Of a stretch of 64,000 bases of DNA, positions 11,678 to 22,900 are shown piece by piece (within the stretch, counting starts at the first letter, position 1; each line of letters begins with the position of its first letter). A model generated the notes under the pieces. That model had not been told where the DNA came from and ran no database searches. It saw nothing but the letters and a program-made list of their open reading frames with translations. Source of the stretch: Vesta saturnalis (lineage: Eukaryota > Arthropoda > Insecta > Coleoptera > Lampyridae); contig JARFJB010001987.1 in NCBI GenBank assembly GCA_036346205.1, positions 4,586,501 to 4,650,500 of the forward strand. The letters are read 5' to 3'. Made by a program: the position numbers and the translations under genes.

Positions 11678-11785
11678 TAATGGCCCCGTAAATGCTCGAA
11701 ATGCTGACCATCACTCTGTGCATTGCTGAGGCCACTTATGGGTAGGCAAACTGCAGCTTCAATTTCGGCTCTGAATAGGTTACCT
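11678..11785 (-). pseudogene. Antisense copy of transposase C-terminus inside el1's left inverted repeat
   Basis: Read on the minus strand, this piece encodes RAEIEAAV...SDGQHFEHLRGH followed by TAA, matching the last 33 or so codons of the el1 transposase (RAEIAAAV...RDGQHFEYLRGH, stop at 13070) with a small deletion. It is continuous with the left inverted repeat, so the repeat extends into coding sequence on that side. Confidence 0.85.
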
Positions 11786-12060
11786 AGAAACTGCGAATTT
11801 AAATGTTTGTAAATTTATACACCAGAATAAAATTACCCTTTTTGAAATTACTACGGGCAAGTAAGCAATGCTAAAAGTTATACGAAAGGCCTATTTTTTG
11901 TTTGTTTAAATGTATATTCACTATGGTTATATATACGAAAAATACAATTAATAGAAGCAGACAATGGAAACAGATACCTAAACAAAACATAGATAATCCT
12001 CAAATTGTCAATAGTTGTTAATACTTTCGCGTTACTTTGAGCAATTTTTGTGCTTTCAAA

Positions 12061-13070
12061 ATGCGCTTTACGAATAATGAAGCTGTTGATATGCTTGCGG
12101 TTTATTTTGAATGTCTTCAGAATGCCGCAGTAGCTAAAAGACTTTACGCATCTCGATATCCAAATCGGCTTCCTTGCGATGTAAGAGTTTTTCCACGATT
12201 AGTGGCGAGCTTACGAGCCAATGGTAGTTTTCGGCCTACAGTTCAACGGCAAAGAATTGGAAGAACACAAGAAAATATTAACCGTGTACTGGGCTATATT
12301 GAAAGAAATCCTCATGTTACCACAAGAGCATTATCCACTGAGTTGGGTATATCACGGACAACGATTCAAAATATTTTGAAGGACCATAGGTAAGTTCTAA
12401 TGGCCATCAAAATATATAGGTATTCGTTTAAACTTTTTTTAATTACTTTAAGAATGCACCCATATCATGTCGTTCTGCGAGGAAGATTTTGATCGAAGGT
12501 TAGACTATTGCCATTGGATGTTAGGCATGATACGCGAGAATAGAGAATTTTTATTTCAAATTCTTTGGACCGATGAAGCCACCTTCAGTAGTGGCGGGAG
12601 AGTCAATCTGCACAATGTGCATTATTGGTCTGCAGAAAATCCCCATTGGTTGCGTGAAGTTCAGCGCCAAGGACATTGGAGTTTAAATGTATGGTGTGGC
12701 ATACTGGGGGGCAGAATTATTGAGCAACCCTAAATGGCAGTTGGATGGTTGCCCAGTACATTTTGCTATTAATGTGCGAGAGCATATTAATGCAGCGTTT
12801 CAACAACGGTGGATTGAAAGAGGAAGTCTGTTTCCATGGCCTCCGCGATCGCCAGACTTAACTTGCCTCGATTTTTATTTATGGGGGCGCTTAAAGAACA
12901 TCGTGTTTCGGATTCAACCTACTACTAGAGAAGATATGAAAAACTGGATTCGTAACGCAATACGTAACACGAGAGCCGAAATTGCAGCTGCAGTTTTGTC
13001 TAGTCATGAGAGGCTTCAGCAATGCATAGAGCGTGATGGTCAGCATTTCGAATATTTACGGGGGCATTAA
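12061..13070 (+). pseudogene. el1 transposase, IS630/Tc1/mariner superfamily, DD41D type
   Basis: Exon 1 (12061-12389) encodes a helix-turn-helix DNA-binding region: MRFTNNEAVDML, then YPNRLPCDVRVFPRL, then RALSTELGISRTTIQNILK. A 63-bp intron (GTAAGT at 12390 to AG at 12452) leads to MHPYHVVLR. Exon 2 carries the catalytic core: ILWTDEATF (first Asp, about 12570), LDGCPVHF (second Asp, about 12745) and SPDLTCLDFYLWG (third Asp, about 12880). Forty-one residues separate the last two aspartates, as in rosa/visitor-type DD41D enzymes. Defects are a frameshift after VVLR, and a deletion of about 40 codons between GILGGRII and the second Asp, with loss of frame there. The start at 12061 is chosen by alignment with el2 (MILTNEEAF). 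It is dead as a protein, though all three acidic residues remain. Confidence 0.88.
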
Positions 13071-14562
13071 AAACCTTCCTCCTTTAAATCGGTCCTTTTT
13101 AGGGCCACAACTTACATAATAGAAACATATCCAAAAAAATATAGTTAAAAAAAAATAAAAATTTAAGGGATTTTCGTATAAAGTTTTCTTTGGTCGATAT
13201 TTTAGGTTAGGAACAAGATATCGAGATGCGGTTTTCGCAAGCTTGTTTAGGCATCATTTAGCTACTTGTTCATGAAAAAAAGTCATACAAATGCATTTTT
13301 TTGCGAAAATTAACCGTTTCTGTCGGAATGCCGAACAAAGTCCTCTAGCGACGACATGTGAAACTAACAAAACTTTAATTATTTTAACATTTGTATTATT
13401 TGTATTATTTTTATAGATACATCAAAAAGTGCCAAACAAAAAAAGTTCAGATTATCCTCGACTTTAAAGATCAGTTATTTTTTTATTAGGTTAATATAGC
13501 AGAATTCACAGAAACATCACTTTTTTAGATTAAAAATTGCAGTTACGCACCCTAGCGACCATTTCAGAAACTTGAAAATATTTTCCAGGTTTTTGTATTG
13601 GCCGTTTTAGTAATAACTTTTTCTTTTCCGCAAGCCTCTACGATTTATGGTTTCCCAGATACAGTACGTAGCATTCTTAGTTGACCACACCGTACATTGA
13701 ATTAAGCTTACATTACACTTATATAGGTAACATAATATCAATTTAGCTTTTCAGTTTAAATAAGAAAAACTAATAAATTCAACATTTTTCAACTTTTACG
13801 CTTTGTATCTCGAAAACTGGTCATAGTATAGGATTTAAAATTCATAACTTTTAAGAGGCTACAACAAATAATGTATGCTGAAAAATGGTTACATTTAACC
13901 GAGGAAATTGTTGAATACAAGGTACTCATGGTTTTTGTACTTTTCTTAAAATACAAAAACTTTTATTAAATAAATCACCCTGTATATAATGAAGCTTATA
14001 TATACAAATGTATTAATAGTATTAACTTTCTCTAAAATCAATTCGGAAGTACAGCGTTTTGAATTAAGTCATAAAACAAATAATTGTATACTGTGGCTCA
14101 TTCTGTAAAACACCCTGTATAATAAATATTTCTTGTACAACATTTTATCGTCAAAGTACCATATTGGATAGTACCTTTTGAAAAAAATGGTTCCCTGAAG
14201 TTATACTGAAAATTGCGGGTTTCGGCAAAAAACTACCTTTATATATTTGTGAATCACCCTGTATTTATAAATATTTTGAATTGTATGTATTTACTAATGT
14301 ATTACTTAAATATGCATTAAACGTATTTATTCAACAGAAATGTAATCTAGCTCTTAAGTTTGAAAATACTGGGCATTTTTCAACTTTAACGCCCTGTATC
14401 TCGAAAACTTGTCATAGGATTGACACTTTTGGTTACTAAAATTTAACTGGTCGCCATTTTTCCATTACTTGGGTGCGTGGTCCTTTATAGGAAAATGTAA
14501 TTTGAGAGGTAGTTTAAACGATTTTGCTTTTACCAGACGAATCGCAGTTCAAAACATTTATA

Positions 14563-15066
14563 CGGGGTGATTCTAGACCCAAAAATAATAAAAAAAGTTC
14601 ATATAAACCCAGGTCCGGAAACGCTTCATTTAGGACCTACAGGGCGTGAAAAAATTTTATTTTCCTCGGTTGATCTGAGAGGTATCGACCAAGTATACCC
14701 TTTTTGCTTAGAACTGAAAAGGGAACAAACTAATTCAAACCGAACGTCAATATACCGGGTGGTAAAAAAGTTAAAGCAAATTAACTTTTAGCATACCATT
14801 GTAGACAGCGCCCTCTGCAGACAGCATCAAAATCAATAAAATATTTAAGTTTCTCGACCACAAAAACCCCCGTGCTCCAAATTTCAGGACCATATTCAAA
14901 TTTGTTCGCAAAATATCTCCATAAAACCGACGAAAATAACATTTTTTCACACCCTGTAGGTCCTAAACGAAGCGTTTCCGGACCTGGATTTATATGAACT
15001 TTTTTTCTTATTTTTGGGTCTACAATCACTACGCAAAGTTTGTCCGTAGAGTTTCTGGACACCCCG
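14563..15066. mobile_element. MITE M1, TA-flanked non-autonomous element
   Basis: It begins CGGGGTGATTCTAGACCC and ends GGACACCCCG, flanked by TA (14561-14562 and 15067-15068). Long inverted repeats share GACCCAAAAATAA, AAGTTCATATAAA.CCAGGTCC, GGAAACGCTTC(A/G)TTTAGGACC and ACAGGG(C/T)GTGAAAAAAT. The left repeat lacks about 40 bp next to its end. No transposase is present. The similar peptides readable on opposite strands from the two halves (both with HINPGPETL) are a by-product of the inverted repeat. A CTCF-like AGAGGGCGCTGT site (minus strand) lies at 14805-14817. Confidence 0.85.
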
Positions 15067-15079
15067 TATAATTAATTTA

Positions 15080-16380
15080 AAAGGTTCATTATTGCGTGAA
15101 TTCATTAAAATGGGGACGATATGTTTTATTATGGATTAAAAAATATACATTCTATTCATTTTAATTAATAATTAAACTTTTCATTATTCGTTTGAAAATT
15201 TTAAATAATTACTTTTCTGCTAAAACGCGCATTAAAATTCACTTATCTACTTTTACAGAAAATTTAAGTTCATGTACAAGAAAATTTGTAATTGAGAGAT
15301 TAAAGAATTCACTCTTGTATGTAACTCCCTTAACACAAAGGATAATTAATCAAAGTCGAAAGCAGTGTCCAAAATACAGTTGTTAAGCATTTTCCAACAA
15401 AATTTGATTAAAGTTTACAAGAATGTATAGTTAAGATTTATTATAGAAATTTTTCGCTACTTTCAAAATTGTCGTTATTTCATAAGAATGACGTAAAGTT
15501 TCTTTCAAATTCCCGTTTACTTATTTGGGATTTAATTTATTTCGGTTGTCCTCATCACGTTTCCAAATATAGTAGGAGATATACGTGAAGTAGTTTATCT
15601 ACATCCCAATGTTAGTGTGGGTTATTTAATGGGCGTTTACAATAATTGTCTTGCGGAATTAAGTTTACTAATAATTATTGATTTTAAATTGTGGGTGCTG
15701 TTTAACGGTTGCGAATTAAGTGTTTTTATAATTAAGCGTTTGACATTGACAAGTTCGGCCCTTACAAAACACACCTTCGCTTGCCTAAGATTAAAGTAAA
15801 TTTCAAGGCACTAGATGAAGAAAATGTGATAATATAGGAGCGGCAAGTTTTATTTATGTCAGCATATCCTTAATAGACGTTGATGGATTTGGGAATATTG
15901 CAGTGAAGTATAATGGGCGTTTTCACAGACCACCAAGACTACTATTTAGTTGTGCACAACGTGACCCATTTTAGATACTTTTATTAGGCGTATCGACAGT
16001 TATACAGATTAGTCGAACGGTATCTGCTCGATTTTAGTGAAACAAAAATGTTAAAAAGAGTCACGTGTGCATTAGAATTAGTTTCAGGAAAATTAGGTAT
16101 CGAAGTAACCTTGTCAAATATTTACAACATTTATATGAAAGTAAGGAAACGCCTACAGTGGCCACTATTTTGCGTACTACTTGTAATGATACTTCCGAAA
16201 AGCCTTTGTATGGGTTAAAAGTTTAAACTCGAGAGAGATTCGGACGAGGGAAGTTCCGGATTTTACTGTACGTTCGCTGTAAATCGATTTTGCGATAATC
16301 AAGTATAATTAAATTTGTTTAACCACATCAAGTTATGAAAATTAATATAACTTATTATTTTTAGTTTCAATTGAATGATT
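15080..16380. other. Spacer, nothing recognised
   Basis: No coding motif, RNA gene or repeat that I can support. Short open frames here have low-complexity AT composition. Confidence 0.4.
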
Positions 16381-16399
16381 TAGGAAGGTGGGAGGGATG

Positions 16400-16928
16400 T
16401 GTAGCTCAGTAAGGGCTTACGGTCACCTTTTCCTTAGCCTTAATCTATTCTCCCCCATCGTCTTCCTATAGGATGGAAAGTCCAAAATTAAAAAAAAAGA
16501 TGGTTTCTAGGGAAAAATACTGGACACAAAATCCTGTCCCGTTCGGATATCCGGGATGACTCGGTCATCGAAAGCCCTTACTTTCTAATCCATTACTGTA
16601 ACATCCACGGTATCAGATCTAATCTTAATGCTGTTCACCAACGTCCTGAACAATTATAAACTAACATTTTGTTACTATCTGAAACACAGGTCTCCACTGA
16701 AAACTCTAATTCACCCGACTTGCAATTTCCCCAATACAATCTTACTTAAACTTTCGATTTAAAACCGCATTGTTCTATCGTTGCATTTGTAGGTCTCTCA
16801 ATTACAGTAACTTTTAAGACTATCTTTTGTCTCAGTTTCCATCCACCACTAATCCTGCTGGTTATAGTGTATAAACATTTGCTATTTCATGTGATCTCAT
16901 ACAAATAATTTCTGAAACCACAAGAATC
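16400..16928 (+). pseudogene. J3, part 1: start of ORF2 endonuclease of a J-family copy
   Basis: From about 16590 the plus strand encodes CNIHGIRSNLNAVHQ, then LSETQVSTENSNSPDLQFPQ, the N-terminal part of the APE-type endonuclease; the peptide is homologous to J4. Stops and frameshifts break it. It reaches the SEPTRI-like segment (about 16905-16928) and is then cut by the T-run that begins J4. Upstream sequence (16400-16590) is probably the J ORF1/ORF2 junction or 5' region but has no motif I can name. The rest of this copy continues at 19838-19988 and 23357-24372. Confidence 0.8.
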
Positions 16929-19837
16929 TTTTTTTTTTTTTTATGATTGTGGACCTGAACAGGCTAAATAAGGCCTACCGTGCTAAAGCACTCAGGAACA
17001 CTTAGGAGGATGGATAGAGAGATAATGAATTGCCAATAGATGCCTATGAACAGCTACCTTAAATTTTCTCATATCATAAGTGAGAGGAAAACAGGAACTA
17101 GGGAGATCATTCCAGAGTTTAGAAGCCGTGTAGAAAAATGTGGATTGCGCCCGTTTGGTACGACAAGTGGAGATTTGTACTGCATACTGATGATGTGAAT
17201 GAGCGAACCGAGTGTTTCTCGCAAAGATAGCCGGAGATGGTATCAAAGAATGTAATTCACCAGCACAATAGCCGTTGTAATAACGATAATACAAAGAAAG
17301 AACTGAAACCATCCTTCTATGCTCAAGGGACTGTATGTGAGAAGTTAAGGACGGGTCATTTATAAGCCTAATCGCTCTCTTCTGAATACGATCAACGACA
17401 TCGAGAGCGTATTGGGGAGCACTAACCCAAAGGTGACAATTATATTCCAGATGAGGCCGAATTTGGGCCTTATACAGCAGAAGGAGTTGTCGAGAGGTAA
17501 AGTACTGCTTAGATCTGTACAAAAAGCCTATTTTACGAGCAGCTGTTTTGGTAGCTGACAGAAGATGGTCAACCCATGAGAGATTTGAAGATACAGTCAT
17601 ACCCAACAGAGTAATAGAGTCTGAAAATTTAAGAACTGAGCCATTCATACTTACAACAGGAAATGATCGATCTTTTTGGCGGACATAAGGCAACACTGAG
17701 TTTTGTTAGCATTAAATTTAACTAGATTATTGCTTCCCCATTCGAGAATACGTTGAATGTCTTTGTTGATTGAATTTGCCATTTCAGCTTTAATTTCTTG
17801 ATTTGACATAGAAGGTGGATTATCACTATGAATAGACTGAGATGAACTACAGTGAAGAGTGCTATCGTCAGCAAAGCAATGGATGGGGTTAGTTGTTGAA
17901 GAAATAAGGTCGTTTATGTACAGCAGAAAAAGTGTAGGCGCTATAACGGATCCCTGTGGTACGCCCGTGTTAATGCTAACTTCTTTTGAAAAAAAACCAT
18001 CAACTACGACACGTATTCGTCTTTTATCAAGGAAACTAGAAACCCAGTTGATGAGCGTATCATTTAACCCAAACGTGGTGAGTTTGGCAAGTAAACACTT
18101 ATGCCAAACTTGGTCAAATGCCTTTGAGATATCTAAAGCGACTACAACTGTTTCACCGGACTGCTGTACTGTATTGTTCCAAACTTGGGTCACATATGAA
18201 AGAAGAACGACTTTGCCTAAACCCATATTGGTGGTCACTAAGGAGTTTGTTAGTTTCAAGGAACGTGAGCAGTTGCTGATTGATGGCTTTTTCCATGATT
18301 TTAGACAAAATGGAAGTGATGGCAATTGGTCTGTAATTTGAGGGATCGGTCTTATCACCTTTTTTGGGAATAGGTTGAACATTTGCTAACTTCCATGATG
18401 AAGGGAATTCCCCAGAAGATATAGAGATCGTATAGAGCTTAGATAGGACTGGTACTAGTTCGGGGGAACATTTCTTTAAGACAATAGCTGGGATACCGTC
18501 TGGGCCAGTCGCCTTATTGAGATCAAGCCTACTGATGATCGATTCCAAGAGCTTGTACCGAAAATGAATTGGTTTCATAACGTATGAAGAAGAGTTGGCT
18601 AGGGGCACATCTTTTCCAGAATCATTGAGACACGAGTTTGATGCAAAAAATCCACAAAACGTTGGCTTTGTCTACAGAATCAGCAACTACCGATCCGTCA
18701 ATAGATGTCAGGGGGGGAAATGAAGATGTTCGAAAGTTTTTACTAATGGCTTTTGCTAAAGACCAAAATTTACGACTGCCTAAAGGAGATGTAGCTAGTT
18801 CATTGCATTTTCGTTGTTCGAACAACTTTTTAGTTTTAGTGATGACACTTTTGCAGATATTTCTAGCACCAACGTATTCTACATGACTGTCAACCGATTT
18901 ATTAGATTTCCATTTAATGTAACATTTATTTTTTAAAGATATTGCATCAGAACAAGCCTTATTGAACCAGGGTTGAGAACGTGAATGAACTACACGGTAC
19001 TGTTTTTTCGGAATGTATAACTCCATTCCCATGAGAATGACTTCAGATACTGAAAGAGCGATGTCCGAAGAAGAGGACGACTTAAAATAATATTCACGCC
19101 ATGGAAAGATTGCAAAGAAATCCCGTAAATCACTCCATCGAGCTGACTTAAAACACCACAAGGTTCTATCGGTTTTGCGAACAACAGTGGAATTAGGTAC
19201 AGTAGAAATGATTTTTATTAGACAATGGTCGGAAAGACCTAAAGGCGAAAGAACGGAAGTTTTATAAACAAGAGGGTTTGATGTAAGAAAGAGATCTAGA
19301 AGATGTGGAGTATGGTTAGGGTTATCAGGGATTCTTGTGGGTTCAGAAATCATTTGTGTGAGATCACATGAAATAGCAAATGTTTCTGCACTATGACCAG
19401 GGGGATCTGTAGTAGATGAAAATTGAAGCCAATTAGAGTTATGAACATTGAAATCGCCTACAAATGAGATATCGCAAGATGGAAACTGAGACAGGAGATA
19501 GTCAACTTTCATACTAAGGTAATCGAAGAAGTCTTGAAAGTTGCTGTCATTAGGAGACCTATAAATGCAACAGTAGAATTTCACAAAATTAGGACGAGAA
19601 TGTTTAAACCAAATCACGTCAAAATTTTTATTTTCTAAGGAAGAAACCCTCTTGCAAGCAATTCTGTCCTTGATGTACGCACAAACGCCTCCTTTATATC
19701 GAAAGTTAGAGTGAAGATGGTATTGAGGAAATTGCAAGTCGGGTAACTCGGAGCTTTCAGAGGAGACTTGTGTTTCAGATAGAAACAATATATCAGGTTG
19801 TAATTGTTCAAGATGTTGGTGAATAGCGTTAAGATTA
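16929..19837 (-). mobile_element. J4: J-family non-LTR retrotransposon, 5'-truncated, inserted into J3
   Basis: On the minus strand this copy runs from the endonuclease start (about 19837) to a poly(A) tail (T-run 16929-16942 on the plus strand). It lacks ORF1 and the 5' UTR. It interrupts J3: host sequence CCACAAGAATC at 16918-16928 continues as CCTGATAAC at about 19836, as expected from the uninterrupted family sequence. No clear target duplication is visible; a short CTGATA microhomology lies at the 5' junction. Confidence 0.85.
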
Positions 19838-19857
19838 GACCTGATAACTTTAACCAT
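16992..19857 (-). pseudogene. J4 ORF2: endonuclease plus reverse transcriptase, four frame segments
   Basis: Segment 1 (19857-18622) is the APE-type endonuclease, with SETQVSSE, FVGDFNVHNSNW and LGLSDHCLI (the SDH motif). Segment 2 (18608-18153) opens the reverse transcriptase: LNKATGPDGIPAIVLKKCSP, KLANVQPIPKKGDKTDPSNY, SILSKIMEKAIN. Segment 3 (18382-17651) has VVVALDISKAFDQVWHKCL, TGVPQGSVIAPTLF and the catalytic CFADDSTLHC box (about 17885-17860). Segment 4 (17696-16992) is the thumb and C-terminal region ending with YTASKLWNDLPSSC. Three frameshifts separate the segments. The ATG at 19857 is not the family start: codons before SNLNAIHQ come from antisense J3 host sequence. Catalytic residues survive, so J4 is young compared with J2 and J3, but not functional as it stands. 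Clade: jockey/CR1-like, not resolved further. Confidence 0.88.
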
Positions 19858-19988
19858 ACTCTACATTTCTTAGATCTCTGCCATACGTCAAACATACTTG
19901 TTCATAAAACTTCAATTCCCCACTCGGTTTATCTAACCATTGCCCAATAGAAATAACTTCTACTGTCCCTAGAACATTGTGGTGTGTA
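19838..19988 (+). pseudogene. J3, part 2: endonuclease C-terminal part
   Basis: The plus strand continues J3 after J4: LGLSNHCPIEITSTV (about 19918-19962) and then RTLWC, ending at the TA (19987-19988) where el2 inserted. Comparison with J4 (RTLWCFKSARWSDL) shows the reading continues at 23357 after el2, with base spacing preserved. Confidence 0.85.
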
Positions 19989-22900
19989 CAGGGTGGCCAA
20001 CTAAGGACGGCCGTCGGCCATATCTCAGGAATGGATTATAGCACAGGTTCGGAAAAAAAATTTTTATAACAAAAGTGGCCTCGAGAAACGCCTGGAAATT
20101 ATTTTGAGAATTGTAGGTCCACCGCTAGAGGGCGTATTTGACAGTTAAAATTATAAAAAGCAAAATTTATTCAATTAAGGGGCATATTAAATATTATAAT
20201 CAGATTCCACGACAAATTCTGCATATTTTTTATTTGACAAGTTTTAGTCTATCTCTTCAAATAAGGGGTGGGGGAGAGTGGGAACCTTGTTACGACAAAA
20301 TGCCTTTAATTCATGTTCTGCTTGACCGATTTTAATAAACTTGATGTTGTTTGAAAGAGATTTTGTTAAACAATAGAAAATTTGAAGCAATCTGATGAAT
20401 AACATAAATGCTAGAGGGCGCTGTTTAATATTTTTTTAATATTGTGTTTTCTCTTTACCATTTTAAATGGAAGCATAAAAATTTAAGTAGGTCTTTAAAA
20501 AGTAGACTAAATTAGTAATAAAACAGTGAAAACTGCAAGTCGATATCTTTTTCCTATCCTGAGATATCGTAAGAAACAGGTAAATGGCGGGAATTGTTCT
20601 TCCAGCGTCTAGTAGGCTAGTTCGCGTTAACGGAAATTATTAAATTTAGCCTGGATGAAAAGATCTTACATTGGTCTGCAATAATTTAAACTGTTATCAT
20701 ACTAATGTTATGGTTGCCGCTAGATTACCTAAATGTAATGCTGTCGCTACTGACAATCAGAACAAATTATAAAATAATAATGTGATAAATCTAACAATTC
20801 AAACCTTAAATAATAACTACGTAATTAGTGTCGCCCTAGATGTTCGAAATGTCGTCCATCATTTTCAATGCATGAAATCAATCGCTGACGGGTGGTGGGA
20901 ACAGCAGTTTCAATTCTGCCCTTGAAATACTTCGTATTGTCTGTCGTATTCTTTCAATCATGTCAGCTCTTGTTGTGGGTCTATCGGCATAAACCAGATC
21001 TTTTATTCGCCCCCACAAATAAAAATCTAAACAAGTTAGGTCTGGAGACCTTGGTGGACAAATAAATAAACTTCCACGTCCTATCCACCTTTGAGGGTAT
21101 GATTGATCTAAGAAATTCCGAACATCTCTAGAATAATGTGCCGGGCACCCATCATGTTGCAAAAACATGTCACGAGGAATCGCCAAGGGTACGTCTTCTA
21201 AAAGAAGTGGCAATTCGTTGCTTAAAAAATCTAAATATCTTTCTCCATTAACAGTCTCATTAAAAAAAGGCCCAATTATTTCTCCACCTAGAATCCCGCA
21301 CCACACATTTACAGACCAACGACCCTGACGTTGGACCTCCTGCATCCAGTGGGGATTCGTTTCAGACCAGTAGCGCATATTATGCCGATTTACACTACCA
21401 TCACTATGAAAAGTAGCCTCATCTGTCCACATAATTCGTGAAAGTATTTCAGGATCGTCGTGTATGATATTTCAGAGCCAGTTGCAAAAATCCAACCTGG
21501 TATCGAAATCTTGAGCATTCAAACTATGGTGTAGGACCACGTGATATGGGTGCAATCTAAAATAGTATATATTATAAAGTAATCAGATCAATAAGACACA
21601 TTGAAGTCCTTCGTTGTTAGTAAACGAAAAAGGACTTTAAATGCATCAACTCTCGTAATGTTATTACGAATTTTTTTCGCCCGGCCTCTCATTATTTTTT
21701 ATTATTGGTGCCTTTTTACTTTACTTTGCCTCACTTAATTATCATGTTGTTTGTTAAAATCTATTCACATAGCATAAGATAATTACATTCAATAATTTGT
21801 GTTTTATTGAAACTGGACATAAAATGGCGACAAAAATCCATTAGTCATGTTGTCACAAGTTAACTTTGATGTAATGACATAGTAATGAGATGTAATGAGA
21901 AACATATAACGACAAACTAAAAAAATTAAAACATTTTTATCATTATAATACCGAATAAAACATGTCACCTGTGTTCTCGTAAAATATTTTGGACGGTGGT
22001 TCGACATATACCCAAGTCTCTAGCCATAGCTCTGGTGCTTGAATGATGGTTAACATTTACATAAGTTAAAACATCAATAACATTTTCCTCTGTTCTACCT
22101 CTGCGTTGTCTTCGGTACACAGGGAGTTTCACATTTTCAGTAGTAAGCACACGGTGTGCGAGTCGGAGAAAAACTCTTCTGCTGTGATGCCGTCTGTTTG
22201 GGTACTGTAGTGCATACAATCTAGCAGCAACGGTTGCATTTCTCATACATTCAAAATAAACTGTCAACATATCAAATGCTTCTTCATTTGTAAGAATCAT
22301 TTCGGTACGAAAAGATAAAGAAAGTCTATTAAATGCAACACGATGTATAATTTTTGACATATGCGTGAAAATCATAGCTTGCTTCTTTTCAACAGGGAAT
22401 TTATTTTATATCTTACATGGCCCTCTTTACTAATTTTGTTGTCATCATTGAATCGTAATTCATATTTTAATCTGTATTTGTTGTTGCTGGGCAAATATCG
22501 GTTTTTATTGATATTTTATGCTTTTGATTTACTAACACATCACTTGAAAACAAATATAACATTCTTATATAATTAAAAAAATGTTAGATTTGTCACATTA
22601 TTATTTTATAATTTGTTCTCATTGTTAGTAGCGACAGCATTACATTTAGGTAGTCTACCGGCAACCATAGCATTAGTATGATAACAGTTTAAATTAATGC
22701 AGACCAATGTAAGACCTTTTCATAATTTCCGTTAACGCGAACTAGCCTACTAGACGTTGGAAGAACAATTCCCGTCATTTACCTGATTCTTACGATATTT
22801 CAGGAGAGGAAAAAGATATCGACTTGCAGTTTTCATTGCTTTATTACTAATTTAGTCTACTTTTTAAAGATCTACTTAAATTTTTATGCATCCATTTAAA

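Larger units (their letters stand above)
10963..13692 (+). mobile_element. el1: DD41D mariner-like element with about 0.7-kb inverted repeats
   Basis: The element starts CAGGGTGGCCAACTAAG and ends CTTAGTTGACCACACCG, flanked by TA on both sides (10961-10962 and 13693-13694), the target site expected for Tc1/mariner transposition. The ends are inverted repeats of roughly 700 bp (about 10963-11700 and 13040-13692), far longer than usual for the superfamily. It sits within the right arm of the BIR; removing it and one TA rejoins the arm with its mirror in the left arm (TTTTGCGGAACTTTTAAT before the insertion, AAGCTTACATTA after). It encodes one spliced transposase, now broken. Confidence 0.9.
8740..14485. 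mobile_element. Large inverted-repeat element (BIR), interrupted by a later mariner-like insertion
   Basis: The left arm (8740-9935) is repeated in inverted orientation by the right arm (10715-10962, resuming at 13693-14485 after the el1 insertion). Matching pairs include CCAAAAGTGTCAATTGG-like sequence at 8810 against ATTGACACTTTTGG at 14430, TTCCGGTTAAATGTAACCA-like sequence near 9340 against its complement near 13895, and TGACAAGTTTTTATACACT at 9917 against AGTGTATAAAAACTTG at 10715. Each arm is built of modules opening with TACAGGGTG-like boxes. The centre (9936-10714) is unique and holds the open frames described separately. Divergent arms mean it is old. It could be a fold-back or Rehavkus/MuDR-like element or a non-autonomous mariner relative; no transposase family is recognised. 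Confidence 0.75.

Noticed and set aside
14567..15062. Two similar peptides (HINPGPETL) on opposite strands
   Set aside because: They are produced by the inverted repeats of MITE M1; no start context, domain or conservation signal.
17859..18341. A 160-codon plus-strand frame opposite J4
   Set aside because: It is the antisense shadow of the reverse transcriptase frame; likewise 3077-3415 opposite J2.
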